Shown: one piece after another, positions 17,915-27,681 of the stretch | How the letters are laid out: each line of letters starts with the position of its first letter | How positions within the stretch are numbered: position 1 is the stretch's first letter | Source of the DNA: Rhizobium sp. ICMP 5592 | GTDB lineage: Bacteria; Pseudomonadota; Alphaproteobacteria; Rhizobiales; Rhizobiaceae | NCBI RefSeq assembly: GCF_009498525.1 | Contig: NZ_QSNT01000001.1 | Span: 186,001-250,000 of the forward strand | Direction: 5' to 3' | DNA: 64,000 bases | The notes under the pieces: generated by a model | What the model was told of the DNA's origin: nothing | The model's database searches: none | What the model saw: only the letters and a program-made list of their open reading frames with translations | Position numbers and translations under genes: made by a program

Positions 17915-19060
17915 TTAGGCAACACGAGCGCCGTTCCAGAGACGCCAGGAGACTTCCAGGCGTTGTTTCAGCTCATAGGCCAGCGCGCATATGGCAAGCG
18001 TCGCAATCACAATTGGAACGAAAGTCGAGGCCGACATCAGCCCGAGCTGATGCAACTCATAAGCAATAAGTAGCATGACCGTCTGATGCAGCACGTAATA
18101 GGTGAGAATGGCCTTGTTCAAATAGCGAATAACGGCATTTTCCGAATTCAGCCAGATTCTCGCATAGCCAAGAATTGCGACGATCGCGCACCATTGGAAG
18201 GTGCCGCCAAGCGTCCTTCCCACAAGCTGTCGCCAGATTTCCAATTCTTCGCCAGGTAAGGTAGGAAAGAGTATCGCCAGAGACAACGCACATGCCAGCG
18301 CCAGGATCAGGGCAGGTTTTCGCATGCGGACAATCGTATCCCAGCAATCGCTGCGCGTCGCCATCACCGCGCCCAACAGGAACGACGCCAGATAAACCGC
18401 ATGGCTATACCAATCGGTCAGGATATCGAGCGTCGGGGGGAAAACCGGCCGCAAGGCAAGCCTCATTAGAATGAACAGCATGGCAGGCAGTATCAACATC
18501 GACTTGCCCGCCAGCCAGGGCATCAACCAGTCCCCTGCCCGGCGCAACAGGTCCGGCCAGACCGACAGGGCAAGTGTCAGGATAGCCGTGTACGCCCAAA
18601 GATAGGCGAGATACCAAAGGTGCTGCATGCCCAGGAGATTGACCGCGCTTCCGTCCGGCAGCGGAACGGGCGTCATGGTCAGATAATGCCAGAAGACATC
18701 GAGGAGGCTGATATCCACCCCCGCATGGGCATTCAGGTAAACATACATCTGGGGCGGGATCAAAAGCAAAACACCCGCCAGCAATGGGGCCAGCAGCTGC
18801 CTCGTCCGCGCACTCCTCAACGCCTGGGGAGCTTGCCGCGTCAGCAAAATCCCCGTGACGACGCCTGAAATCAGAAACAGCAGCGACATGCGCCAAGGAT
18901 GTGTCCACAGATGGATCACATCGAACATGGCAGAGCTGTCCTGCGATTTCAGCAGAAAGCTCCTGGAGTTGTACATCAAGCTGACATGATAGACGATCAG
19001 CAGCATGAATGCTGCGACCCTGAGAAAATCCAGATCATGTCGACGCGACATCGCTTCCAT
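17915..19060 (-). CDS. Acyltransferase-3 family membrane protein
   Basis: A 381-residue integral membrane protein with about ten hydrophobic segments. The N-terminus RRHDLDFLRVAAFMLLIVYHV is the family hallmark (LDxLRxxA... with the catalytic-type histidine in YHV), and the second loop has HPWRMSLLFLISGV. Members such as OpgC/MdoC and OafA transfer acyl groups from the cytoplasm to periplasmic glucans, lipids or polysaccharides. It lies convergent to the thioesterase, 136 bases away, with no clear terminator between. Acceptor and donor are unknown. Confidence 0.85.
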   Translation of the reverse strand: MEAMSRRHDLDFLRVAAFMLLIVYHVSLMYNSRSFLLKSQDSSAMFDVIHLWTHPWRMSLLFLISGVVTGILLTRQAPQALRSARTRQLLAPLLAGVLLLIPPQMYVYLNAHAGVDISLLDVFWHYLTMTPVPLPDGSAVNLLGMQHLWYLAYLWAYTAILTLALSVWPDLLRRAGDWLMPWLAGKSMLILPAMLFILMRLALRPVFPPTLDILTDWYSHAVYLASFLLGAVMATRSDCWDTIVRMRKPALILALACALSLAILFPTLPGEELEIWRQLVGRTLGGTFQWCAIVAILGYARIWLNSENAVIRYLNKAILTYYVLHQTVMLLIAYELHQLGLMSASTFVPIVIATLAICALAYELKQRLEVSWRLWNGARVA

Positions 19061-19232
19061 GGATTTGCATCTATATCACAATCATTAATACACGGTTCAT
19101 AGAAGCTGTTGAAATCTAACCGTGCAGCAGAAATGAGGGATGCCATTTCCTCGACCAACGAAGAATTGCCGTCAGTTACTCGCCTCGATAGGCTTCGAGC
19201 ATGGACCGCAGCGAGCATGACTCCGGCTCCGA

Positions 19233-19934
19233 TTATCGGGCCAGCGCCTGCTTGATACCAGCCAGACCACGGCGCAGGAAGGGATCCGAGTGGATGTAGA
19301 AGAACTGGACGCCCTTATCGAGCCAGTACGGCAGCTCCTCGGCAGTTGCGAGCGTGCCCGCGATCTTGCCGGCAGCCCGTATCTTCCCGACCGCATGGGC
19401 CACTTTTTCGATGACTTCCGCCGGACGCGGCTCGCCGAAGGGCGGGGCCGGCGGAAAGCCCATGTTCTGCGAGAGATCGCCGGGTCCGATGAAGAAGACG
19501 TCGATACCCTCGACCGCAAGCATGCCGTCAAGGTTGTCGATCGCGTCGAGCGTCTCGATCATGCTGATGACCAGACGCTTTTCGTAGTCGGACGGTAAGG
19601 CGTAGCGAACGGCGTCGACGACGGCACGGGCCTGGTCGGCCGTATCCACCATCGGCACCATGAGCCCATCGGCACCAGCGTTCAGATAGCGGATGAGAAC
19701 CGGCCGCTCGTGCGAATGGGGGCGAATGATCGCGGCGCCGCCGACCGAGCGGACGATCTGCGATGTCGCGCGGACATCTTCGAAGCTCCAGGTACCATGC
19801 TCGCAATCAACGAAGATGGAGTCCGCGCCGAGCTCGACCAATCTCGCCGAAAGGCCGGACGAGGAGTGGTGCGGGGTGAACATGGTGATGGTTTCGCCGG
19901 CCTGAAGCCGGGCGCGCAATTTGGCACCGTTCAT
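19233..19934 (-). CDS. HpcH/HpaI-family aldolase
   Basis: A 233-residue class II, metal-dependent aldolase of the HpaI/citrate-lyase-beta fold. Family motifs are visible: FVDCEHG, the GADGLMVPMVDT segment with its arginine-containing active site around IIRPHS, the metal-binding glutamate in MIETLDAIDNLD and FIGPGDLSQNMG with the second metal ligand. It is the last gene of the hydantoinase operon, 16 bases after the SDR, with AGGAGG before the ATG. It likely cleaves a 4-hydroxy-2-oxo acid made by the upstream enzymes. Confidence 0.9.
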   Translation of the reverse strand: MNGAKLRARLQAGETITMFTPHHSSSGLSARLVELGADSIFVDCEHGTWSFEDVRATSQIVRSVGGAAIIRPHSHERPVLIRYLNAGADGLMVPMVDTADQARAVVDAVRYALPSDYEKRLVISMIETLDAIDNLDGMLAVEGIDVFFIGPGDLSQNMGFPPAPPFGEPRPAEVIEKVAHAVGKIRAAGKIAGTLATAEELPYWLDKGVQFFYIHSDPFLRRGLAGIKQALAR

Positions 19935-19950
19935 GATGTTCCTCCTATCT

Positions 19951-20754
19951 TTACTTCTTTGGCAGGTCTGGCGTGTCTGCCGGCGCTCCCACCCAGCGCG
20001 CGGTCTCGATATCGGCCGAGGTGTCGCGCATGAATGTCGGGCAGATGTGGAGCTCGGGTATCATCGCTCCCTTCTGCAGGCTGGCGCAGAGCAGGATCGC
20101 TCTCGCAACATCATGCGGATCCAACATGACGGCGCGCTCGTGCTCAAGCGGCGGCCGCGCCCGGTTGTCCATGATCGGCGTATTGGTCTCGCCTGGCAGA
20201 ATGGTCGTCGCGCGGATACCCTGGTTGCGGTAGGTGTTGTGAACGAAGGTCATGAAATTCTTCACGCCCGCCTTCGCCGCACCGTAGGCCGCACCACCGA
20301 GTAGGTTCGGGTTGAGCGCGGCCAGCGACGAGACGGTAATGACGGTCCCTTCCCCCTTGGCGATCATGTCGGGCAGGACCGCCTGCGTCAGGTTGAAGAC
20401 TGCGGTCAGGTTGACGTTGACCGTCGAGTTCCATTCGTCTTCGCCGAGGAAGCGTGCGTTCAGGACCTTGCTGGCGCTGCCGGCATTGTTGACCAGGATA
20501 TCCACCGGTCCGATACCGTCGCGGATCCATTTCACCACCGCGAAGATTTCTTCGCGGGATTCGATGTCGAGCGCGCGGGCAAACGCACTGCCGCCCTTCT
20601 TTTCGATCCTGGCGGCGACTTCGCGAAGTGGCGTCAAACGCCTGCCGGTGAGGACGACACGGGCGCCCTCCTTGGCGAGGAGAATGGCGGCCTCCTGGCC
20701 GATACCCGTCCCTGCCCCGGTGACCAGTGCGATTTTTCCGTCAAGCAGACCCAT
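19951..20754 (-). CDS. Short-chain dehydrogenase/reductase
   Basis: A 267-residue SDR with TGAGTGIGQEAA, NNAG, the catalytic serine in VSSLAALNP and YGAAKAG. The ATG follows AGGAG. It lies 9 bases after hyuB and 16 bases before the aldolase, so it is part of the same catabolic unit, where it would oxidise a hydroxy group on the pathway intermediate. The exact substrate is not evident. Confidence 0.9.
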   Translation of the reverse strand: MGLLDGKIALVTGAGTGIGQEAAILLAKEGARVVLTGRRLTPLREVAARIEKKGGSAFARALDIESREEIFAVVKWIRDGIGPVDILVNNAGSASKVLNARFLGEDEWNSTVNVNLTAVFNLTQAVLPDMIAKGEGTVITVSSLAALNPNLLGGAAYGAAKAGVKNFMTFVHNTYRNQGIRATTILPGETNTPIMDNRARPPLEHERAVMLDPHDVARAILLCASLQKGAMIPELHICPTFMRDTSADIETARWVGAPADTPDLPKK

Positions 20755-20763
20755 GGCTTTCTC

Positions 20764-22440
20764 CTATTCAGCTGCGGCGGCAGACGTAGCCTTATAGCCA
20801 TAAACGGCCTTTGCCGCCTTCGGCGTGATCAAGCCCTCGGCAAGGTCCTGTTCAATGATCGCGACGGAGCGTTCGCCGGCGCGGCCCCAGCCGCCGCCGC
20901 CCGGCGTTTCCACCTCAAGGCGCTCGCCGGTCTTCAGCACGACCTTCCCCTTCGGGAACTGCGGCTTGCCTTCCTTCATGACCTTGCCGGCCGTGCCGTT
21001 CTGCCCTTCGACAACGCCGAAGCAGGGATGACGGACACGCTCGGAGGCGAGATAGATATTCATCGGGGTCTTGCCGAGATTGCGCAGGACCACCCGCTGA
21101 CCGAGCCCGCCGCGATGCTTTCCGGCACCGCCTGAATCGGCGATCAGCTCCTTGCGTTCGGTCAGCACCGGCACCGCGATTTCGAACATCTCGATTGCGG
21201 TCACCTTGCAGTTGGAGGGAAAGCTCAGCGTGTCCAGGCCGTCGAATTCGGCACGCGCGCCCTGGCCGCCGTGGAAATTCTGCACGGAACCATATTGTGT
21301 GCCGTCGTCGCGCTGGCCGACGCAATTGGCCGCCCAGATCGGCGCGCCGCCGCTGTCGCCCATGACCTTGTCAGGAACGACCCCTTCCAGCGCCTTGAAG
21401 ATCAGGGAGGGAATGACATGACCGATGAGGTTGCGCGAATTGCCGGCTGTCCACTGCTGCGGGTTCAGGATGCTGCCAAGAGGGGCTTCGTCGGTGATCG
21501 GGACGATGCAGCCTTCGTTGTTCGGCGTCTCGGGGTCGAGCAGGCATTTGAGGGCATAAACCGAATGGGCATAGCGGTAGTTCGTTCGGCAATTGATCGA
21601 GTGCAGGACCTGATCGGACGTGCCGGCATAGTCGACATGGATGGAATCGTCCCTGACGATGACGGAGGCCTTCAGCCTCACATCGACATCGTAGCCGTCG
21701 AGAAGAACTTCGGCGCTGTAGGTGCCATTCGGCCATTCGCCGATCGCCTTGCGGGTCTGCGCCTCGGAGCGGGAATGGATGGCTTCTGCAAGACCGTCGA
21801 CGTCATCGAGGCCATATTCGTCAAGGAACTTCAGAAGCTCGCGGCCCATGACGTTGTTGGCGGCGATCATCGATTCAAGATCGCCCTTTACTTCCGTCGG
21901 CAGCCGGACAGAGGCGGCGATGATATCGAAAACATCCTGATTGGGGACACCCGCCTTGAGCAGCTTCACGATCGGGAAGCGGATGCCCTCCTCGAAAATG
22001 TCGCTTGCCTCCGAATGCAGCGGTGCGCCACCAATATCCGGAAGATGCGCGATCGAACCGGCATAGGCGACGACGTTGCCGTTCTTGAAGATCGGCGTCA
22101 GCATCGTCACGTCGGGAAGATGGCCGGTGCCGATCTCCGGATCGTTTGTGGCCAGCACGTCACCTTCTTCCAGGGCCTCCGCCGGAAACTTCGGCAGGAA
22201 GTATTTTTGCGCGGCAGCCGGAAGCGAGGTGATGAAAACGGGAATAGACCAGGTGCATTGCGCAAGCGCGCGGCCCTTGCTGTCGAGAAGGACGGTCACA
22301 TAGTCGTGGTTTTCGCGGACGATTGGCGAGAACGCAGTCTTGCCGAGGACGTTGTCAGCCTGGTCGGCGATGAAGATCAGGCGGTTCCACATGACCTGAA
22401 GATTGATCGGGTCGTTGAAATCGGTGGCGGGCTTCGACAT
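20764..22440 (-). CDS. hyuB: Hydantoinase B / 5-oxoprolinase-type subunit (HyuB)
   Basis: A 558-residue protein matching the hydantoinase-B family: VMWNRLIFIADQADNVLGKTAFSPIVREN at the N-terminus (read in part), HLPDVTMLTPIF, HLPDIGGAPLHS with putative metal histidines, and a glycine-rich C-terminal GGGGWGRAGERS. It is the partner of the ATP-binding HyuA encoded 12 bases upstream; together they would open a cyclic amide (hydantoin, 5-oxoproline or similar) with ATP. The ribosome site is AAGGGGG. Full family length, no truncation seen. Confidence 0.92.
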   Translation of the reverse strand: MSKPATDFNDPINLQVMWNRLIFIADQADNVLGKTAFSPIVRENHDYVTVLLDSKGRALAQCTWSIPVFITSLPAAAQKYFLPKFPAEALEEGDVLATNDPEIGTGHLPDVTMLTPIFKNGNVVAYAGSIAHLPDIGGAPLHSEASDIFEEGIRFPIVKLLKAGVPNQDVFDIIAASVRLPTEVKGDLESMIAANNVMGRELLKFLDEYGLDDVDGLAEAIHSRSEAQTRKAIGEWPNGTYSAEVLLDGYDVDVRLKASVIVRDDSIHVDYAGTSDQVLHSINCRTNYRYAHSVYALKCLLDPETPNNEGCIVPITDEAPLGSILNPQQWTAGNSRNLIGHVIPSLIFKALEGVVPDKVMGDSGGAPIWAANCVGQRDDGTQYGSVQNFHGGQGARAEFDGLDTLSFPSNCKVTAIEMFEIAVPVLTERKELIADSGGAGKHRGGLGQRVVLRNLGKTPMNIYLASERVRHPCFGVVEGQNGTAGKVMKEGKPQFPKGKVVLKTGERLEVETPGGGGWGRAGERSVAIIEQDLAEGLITPKAAKAVYGYKATSAAAAE

Positions 22441-22452
22441 CTGATGTCCCCC

Positions 22453-24516
22453 TTAGAGAATATTGATCACGAGGTTGCCGTGGGCATCCACATGGAAGAC
22501 GCCGCTCGGGCCGACAACCGCGGTCGACTCACGCTGCTCGACGATCGCCGGGCCTTTCAGCTCCTGACCGACGGGAAGCTTGTAGTGATCGTAGACCGAG
22601 GTCTCGGTATATGTCCCCAGCTCCTGGAAATAGACCTGACGACTTCCCTTCCTCGCATCGGCAATCTCGGTCTCATGCGGACGGGTGACCTGGTCCTTCT
22701 CGCCGCTGGCACGAAGACGCCAGGTGATGACTTCGACGGAAGCCGCGACCGTACGCCCGAAAAGCTCCCGATAAAGCTTGAAGAAATTGTCGAGAAGCTG
22801 CTTGAGGAATTCCTCCTTCGACAGGCTTCGCTCGGGCAATGCCACTGTGATCTCGTGGCCCTGACCGACATGGCGCATGTCGACGGTATAGCGGTTCGTG
22901 ATCGTCTCCCTGGCGATGCCCGCGGCGGACACCACCTCGGCTCCCTGCACCGCCAAATCATCGAGAAGCCTGTTCATGCCGTCCAGATCCCAGGCATCCA
23001 CCGCCATCGGGTGGCTGACGGACAGATCGACCGCGACCGGAGCGATCAGGAGACCGATCGCCGACGTCACGCCGGCGCCAGTCGGGCAGATGACACGCTT
23101 GATGCCGAGCTTGCGGGCGATGCCATAGGCATGGACAGGACCAGCGCCACCGAAGGCAACCATCGGCAGGGATCTCGGATCGACGCCGAGGTCCGTGGCG
23201 TGCATTGCCGCCGCCTTGCTCATGGATTCGTTGACCAGATCATGGATGCCCCAGGCGCAGCGGTCGACGCTCACATCCAGCAAGGTCGCCAGCCTGGCCA
23301 TAGCCTCGCGCGCGGCATCCTTCGATACCTTGAAGGAGCCGCCGACGAAGGACTCCGTGCCCATATAGCCGAGCAGGATGTCGGCGTCGGTCACCGTTGG
23401 TTCGGTGCCGCCGCGCTGATAGGCGGCGGGGCCCGGAAGAGCGCCGGCGGAACGCGGGCCGACATCGAGCAGGCCGAGCGAGTTCCTGGCGGCGATCGAA
23501 CCGCCGCCAGCACCGATTTCGATCATCTGGATGGACTGGATCTTCAGGGGGAAGCCGGAACCCTTGCGGAAGCGCTGATAGTGCGCGACCTCGAGGTCGG
23601 TTCCGACCGTCGGTTCGCCGTTCGGGATCAGGCAAAGCTTCGCGGTGGTACCGCCCATGTCGAAGGAGAGGACACTGCCCTCGCCCGCGATGCGTCCGAA
23701 TTCGGCGGCAGCCACGGCTCCGGCGGCAGGGCCGGACTCGATCAGCCTGACCGGCAGCTCGGCGGCGCGGCTGCTTGGAACCAGACCGCCGGACGATGTC
23801 ATCCAGAGAACCTGGCGATCGATGCCCTTCTTGGCAAATTCGCGCTGCAGATGCGCGACATGGCCCGCCATTTGCGGCCGGGTATAAGCATTCACGACCG
23901 TCGTCGACGCGCGATCGAATTCGCGCATTTCGGGACACACTTCCGAGGAAAGCGAGACGAAGATATCAGGGTCCTCCTCGCGCAGCAGCGCTGCGACGCG
24001 TTGCTCGTGCTGCGGATATTTATAGGCGTGCAGCAGGCAGACCGCGACGGAGCGGATGCCCTTTTCCTTCAGCCGCCCGGCAATCTCGCGAACGGTTTCT
24101 TCCTTGAGTTCCGTCATGACGGAACCATCGGCCGCGATGCGTTCTTCCGCACCGAAACTGTTGGCGCGGGTGACCAGCGGATCGGGATATTTGATGTTCA
24201 GATCGTAGAGATCGTAGCGGCCTTCATTGCGGATGCGCAGCATATCCCGAAAGCCGTCTGTCGTGATGAAGCCCGTCTCGACGCCCTTGCGTTCGAGCAC
24301 GGCGTTGGTGACGACCGTGGTCGCGCCCAGCACCTGCAAGTTCTCGATGGCAATGGCTCCGGAGAATCTTACAAGCAGTTCCGAGACACCCTGCACAACT
24401 GCTTCAGCCGGGTTCTTCGGCGTGCTCAGAACCTTGTGAAGATGCAGTTCGCCGGTGTCATCCAGCAGAGCGAAGTCGGTAAAGGTACCGCCGGTGTCGA
24501 AAGCCAGTTTTGCCAT
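22453..24516 (-). CDS. hyuA: Hydantoinase A / 5-oxoprolinase-type ATPase subunit (HyuA)
   Basis: A 687-residue hydantoinase/oxoprolinase A protein. The N-terminus FDTGGTFTDFALLDDTG is the phosphate-binding motif of the acetate/sugar kinase-like fold, repeated later as SFDMGGTTAKLCLI, and GGAGPVHAYGIARKLG is the third family signature. The ATG at 24516 follows GAGGGAA. It is the first gene of the operon below the LysR box at 24613-24663. A very long frame on the opposite strand across this gene is a shadow. Confidence 0.93.
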   Translation of the reverse strand: MAKLAFDTGGTFTDFALLDDTGELHLHKVLSTPKNPAEAVVQGVSELLVRFSGAIAIENLQVLGATTVVTNAVLERKGVETGFITTDGFRDMLRIRNEGRYDLYDLNIKYPDPLVTRANSFGAEERIAADGSVMTELKEETVREIAGRLKEKGIRSVAVCLLHAYKYPQHEQRVAALLREEDPDIFVSLSSEVCPEMREFDRASTTVVNAYTRPQMAGHVAHLQREFAKKGIDRQVLWMTSSGGLVPSSRAAELPVRLIESGPAAGAVAAAEFGRIAGEGSVLSFDMGGTTAKLCLIPNGEPTVGTDLEVAHYQRFRKGSGFPLKIQSIQMIEIGAGGGSIAARNSLGLLDVGPRSAGALPGPAAYQRGGTEPTVTDADILLGYMGTESFVGGSFKVSKDAAREAMARLATLLDVSVDRCAWGIHDLVNESMSKAAAMHATDLGVDPRSLPMVAFGGAGPVHAYGIARKLGIKRVICPTGAGVTSAIGLLIAPVAVDLSVSHPMAVDAWDLDGMNRLLDDLAVQGAEVVSAAGIARETITNRYTVDMRHVGQGHEITVALPERSLSKEEFLKQLLDNFFKLYRELFGRTVAASVEVITWRLRASGEKDQVTRPHETEIADARKGSRQVYFQELGTYTETSVYDHYKLPVGQELKGPAIVEQRESTAVVGPSGVFHVDAHGNLVINIL

Positions 24517-24612
24517 ATTTCCCTCGAAGCGACTGTGCGGCGGCAAAACGCCGTTATGTCCGGGTCCGATCGTCCGAACCCTTTATCTGCTAGGAGGTTA
24601 GGTGACGGGGGC

Positions 24613-24663
24613 TTGTGTTGGCCAACACAACTACAGTCTGCCGCCATAGGGTTTGCTTATGGC
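24613..24663 (-). promoter_or_regulatory. LysR-type operator and promoter region of the hyuA operon
   Basis: GCCATA (24643-24648) and TATGGC (24658-24663) form a perfect inverted repeat that satisfies both the LysR rule T-N11-A and the Nac-type ATA-N9-TAT. Next to it lies a perfect 18-bp palindrome TTGTGTTGGCCAACACAA (24613-24630). The block 24619-24663 matches 31659-31703 at 40 of 45 positions with no gap. It ends 103 bases before the hyuA ATG. Confidence 0.75.
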
Positions 24664-24669
24664 AAAAGG

Positions 24670-25608
24670 CTACGCCGCACGAATGCCCGGATGATGGCCG
24701 GCCATCAGTTTGGCGACGATTTCCAAAAGCACGGACCGGGCGGCAAGCGCTGGTTCGGAAAGCGGGAGATGGTCGGAAACGCACAGCGACACGGTCGCGT
24801 CGATCACCGGCCGGACGAGCGCGCGAACCTCAGCGCCCGCAAAGCCGGACGTCTCGGTGACCACCGAGGCGGGCAGGATTGTCGACCCAAGCCCATCGAG
24901 AACGGCAGCACTGAGCGCGGGAACCGATTCAATCTCCGAAACCACGTCCGGCTCGGCTCGCGCTCTCGCCAGCGCCTCGTCGATCAGCCGGCGTAGAAGA
25001 TGGCCCTTGCTGGGTAGAAGCAGGGGAATGTCGTTCAATGCCGATAACGGCAAGGGCTCGCCCGCAGCGCCGGGAAGCGTTGAACCCGGCGGAGAAACGA
25101 GGAACATTTCTTCCCGAAAGAGCGGCTGCAGCGTCACACCCTTGATCGGATTGGCCGCATAGATCAGCGCCATGTCCATCTTGCCGGTCATGATCAATTC
25201 GCTGAGGATATGGCCGAAGCTATCGTTGATGTGGACAACGATCTTCGGATGCTGCGCCTTCATTTCCTTAATGATCGGCAGCGATAGCGCACTGGAGGTC
25301 GAGTATGTCGCCAGACCGATGGACACGCGTCCAGCCAGAGATTGGGTGGATTGATTGATGTCGGTCTGCGCCTGCTCGATCTGCTTCAACAGCAATTGCG
25401 CATGGCGATAGAGGATAAGCCCGGCTTCGGTCGGCGCGATGCCGACATTGCTGCGGATGAGAAGCTTGTGCTTGAAATGCGCCTCAAGCGCCGCGATCTG
25501 CTGCGACAGGGCCGGCTGTGCGGTGCGCAGAATGCTAGCGGCGCGCGAAACGCTGCCCGTATCGACGATCTTGACGAAGCTTCGCAGTTTTCTGAAATCG
25601 ACGCTCAT
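24670..25608 (-). CDS. LysR-family transcriptional regulator (Nac-like)
   Basis: A 312-residue LysR regulator. The helix-turn-helix reads FVKIVDTGSVSRAASILR followed by QPALSQQIAALEAHF, which resembles the nitrogen-assimilation control (Nac) subgroup; the co-inducer domain follows from about residue 90. It lies between the aminotransferase gene and hyuA on the same strand. Candidate targets are the two ATA-N9-TAT boxes at 24643-24663 and 31683-31703, so it probably turns on both the breakdown and the uptake genes. Confidence 0.92.
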   Translation of the reverse strand: MSVDFRKLRSFVKIVDTGSVSRAASILRTAQPALSQQIAALEAHFKHKLLIRSNVGIAPTEAGLILYRHAQLLLKQIEQAQTDINQSTQSLAGRVSIGLATYSTSSALSLPIIKEMKAQHPKIVVHINDSFGHILSELIMTGKMDMALIYAANPIKGVTLQPLFREEMFLVSPPGSTLPGAAGEPLPLSALNDIPLLLPSKGHLLRRLIDEALARARAEPDVVSEIESVPALSAAVLDGLGSTILPASVVTETSGFAGAEVRALVRPVIDATVSLCVSDHLPLSEPALAARSVLLEIVAKLMAGHHPGIRAA

Positions 25609-25687
25609 GGTTCCCGGCTTATTGTTTCGTGGAAACTAAAGCCTGTGGCAGGAGCGGCGCAAGCCCCTCCTGCATGGCGCGTGACTG

Positions 25688-26896
25688 TTACCGAAGAGAC
25701 GCCACCGCATTCTCGATGCGGTCGCAGGCAGCCTTGATCGCATCCATCGACGTTGCAATGGACAGGCGGAAATACGGCGACAAGCCATAGGCAGCACCCT
25801 GGAGCGCGGCCACGCCAACACCGTCCAACAGATAGAGAACGAAATCGAGATCAGTCTCGATCGTCTTCTCGTCCGGCGTCTTCTTGCCGATGACACCGGC
25901 GCAGTTCGGAAACAGATAGAAGGCTCCATCCGGCACCAGGCAAGATAGGCCGGGAATGGCATTCAATCGCGCGCAGGCATAGTCACGCCGCTCCTTGTAG
26001 ACCTTCACGCTTTCACTGACGAAGGACTGGTCGGATGTCAGCGCATGCGCCGCCGCTGCCTGGCTGACCGAAGACGGGCAGGACGACATTTGCGACTGCA
26101 GCTTGTTGATCGCAGCGATCAGCGGCGCCGGACCGGCCGCATAGCCGATGCGCCAACCGGTCATCGCGTAGGATTTCGACACGCCATTGGCAAGCAGCAC
26201 CCGATCCTTCAGCGCCGGCACGGCGGCCACCAGGGTCGTCATCGGCTCATCACGGAACCAGACCTGATCATAGATGTCGTCGGAGAGAACGAAGACATGC
26301 GGATGACGCAGAAGCACCGCGCCGAGTGCCTCCAGTTCGGCCCGTGTGTAAGCCGCACCTGTCGGATTGGAGGGAGCGTTGAGGATCAGCCAAAGCGTCT
26401 TCGGCGTAATCGCTGCCTCCAGTGCCTCCGGGGTCAGCTTGAAGCCCTGCTCCTGCAGGCATTGCACGATGACCGGCTTACCGTCGTTGGCGATGACCAT
26501 ATCGGGATAGGAGACCCAGTAAGGCGCGGGAATGATGACTTCCGCATCGGCCTCGACGCTTGCCATCAGCGCCAGGAACAGGATCTGCTTGGCGCCACCG
26601 CCGACACAGATCTCGTTCTCGGCATAGCGCAGGCCAAGGCGACGCTCGAAGTCGCCGATGATCGCCTTGCGAAGCGCCGGCGTGCCGTTGACGGCCGTAT
26701 ATTTCGTCTCGCCGTGATCGATGGCGGCGTGCGCGGCAGCCTTCACATTCTCCGGCGTGTCGAAATCAGGCTCGCCCACCGTCATATCGACGATATCACG
26801 GCCGGCTGCCTTCAGCTCGCGGGCTCGCGCCGCCGCCGCCGTGCTGGGCGACACTTTGATTCTCGACACGCGCGATGCAGGCACGAAAGTGCTCAT
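25688..26896 (-). CDS. Class I/II aminotransferase (aspartate aminotransferase-like)
   Basis: A 402-residue PLP enzyme. The cofactor lysine is Lys241 in NGVSKSYAMTGWRIGY; APSNPTG (174-180) and LSDDIYDQV (205-212) supply the pyridine-ring and hydroxyl contacts. It resembles the aspartate/prephenate aminotransferase I-gamma group. It lies 41 bases after the LivF-type gene, so it is likely cotranscribed with the transporter and removes the amino group of the imported or released amino acid. Confidence 0.92.
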   Translation of the reverse strand: MSTFVPASRVSRIKVSPSTAAAARARELKAAGRDIVDMTVGEPDFDTPENVKAAAHAAIDHGETKYTAVNGTPALRKAIIGDFERRLGLRYAENEICVGGGAKQILFLALMASVEADAEVIIPAPYWVSYPDMVIANDGKPVIVQCLQEQGFKLTPEALEAAITPKTLWLILNAPSNPTGAAYTRAELEALGAVLLRHPHVFVLSDDIYDQVWFRDEPMTTLVAAVPALKDRVLLANGVSKSYAMTGWRIGYAAGPAPLIAAINKLQSQMSSCPSSVSQAAAAHALTSDQSFVSESVKVYKERRDYACARLNAIPGLSCLVPDGAFYLFPNCAGVIGKKTPDEKTIETDLDFVLYLLDGVGVAALQGAAYGLSPYFRLSIATSMDAIKAACDRIENAVASLR

Positions 26897-26937
26897 TGGA
26901 GTTTCCTCGGTTCTGGTTGTGAGCTGTTTGAAGCAGC

Positions 26938-27681
26938 TTAGTGGACGGCGTCGGTCTCGCCGCGCATCTTTCCGGTCAGGAAGAGTTCGCCAAGCTCGTC
27001 ATGGGTGATGTCCTTCGGCAGGCCGTCCCAGATGACCTTGCCGAGACGCAGGATAACGGCGCGCTCAGCGACCTCCATTGCCTTCTTGGTGTTCTGCTCG
27101 ACGAGAAGGATCGTCTGGCCTGCGGCATGAAGGCGGAGAAGTTCATCGAACACCACACCGATGGCCGCCGGCGACAGGCCGACGGACGGCTCGTCGACCA
27201 GAAGAACCTTCGGCCGCTGGAGGACCGCCATGGCTACTTCCAGCAGCTGCTGCTCACCGCCGGACATGTTGCCGGCAAGTGTCGAGCGGCGGGTCTTCAG
27301 GATCGGAAAGAGATCGTAGACGTAATCCCGGTCCGTCTTCACCTTGGCGTCGCGGATCGTATAGGCCGCCATCTGCAGGTTCTCATCGACAGTCATCACC
27401 GGGAAGTTGCAGCGACCCTGGGGTACGAAGGAGATCCCTTCCCCCAGAATGGCGCGCGACTTGTAGCCGGCTATGTTCTTTCCCCGCCAGCCGATGCTGC
27501 CGCCCTTGATGGTGGTCATGCCGTAGAGCGTCTTGAGCAGCGTCGACTTGCCTGCTCCGTTCGGCCCCATCAGCGCGACGAACTGGCCCGCGGGCACGTC
27601 GAGGTCGACGCCGTTGAGGATGTCGAGATTGCCATAGCCCGCCTTCAGGCCCTGGATCGAAAGGTTGGAATCAGCCTCCAA
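26938..27681 (-). CDS. livF: Branched-chain amino acid-type ABC transporter ATP-binding protein (LivF type)
   Basis: A 247-residue ATPase with GPNGAGKSTLL, signature MSGGEQQLLEVAMAV, Walker B VLLVDEPSVGLS and the LVEQN switch typical of LivF. The start is a rare TTG at 27681, supported by GGGAGG a few bases upstream and by the absence of a nearby ATG. It overlaps the LivG gene by 11 bases. Ligand may be an amide or amino acid other than the branched-chain ones. Confidence 0.92.
   Translation of the reverse strand: MEADSNLSIQGLKAGYGNLDILNGVDLDVPAGQFVALMGPNGAGKSTLLKTLYGMTTIKGGSIGWRGKNIAGYKSRAILGEGISFVPQGRCNFPVMTVDENLQMAAYTIRDAKVKTDRDYVYDLFPILKTRRSTLAGNMSGGEQQLLEVAMAVLQRPKVLLVDEPSVGLSPAAIGVVFDELLRLHAAGQTILLVEQNTKKAMEVAERAVILRLGKVIWDGLPKDITHDELGELFLTGKMRGETDAVH

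Noticed and set aside
21271..24996. A very long plus-strand reading frame (about 1240 codons)
   Set aside because: It is antisense to hyuB and hyuA, which have clear family motifs; its text is Arg/Asp-rich without any domain, as typical of GC-rich shadow frames.
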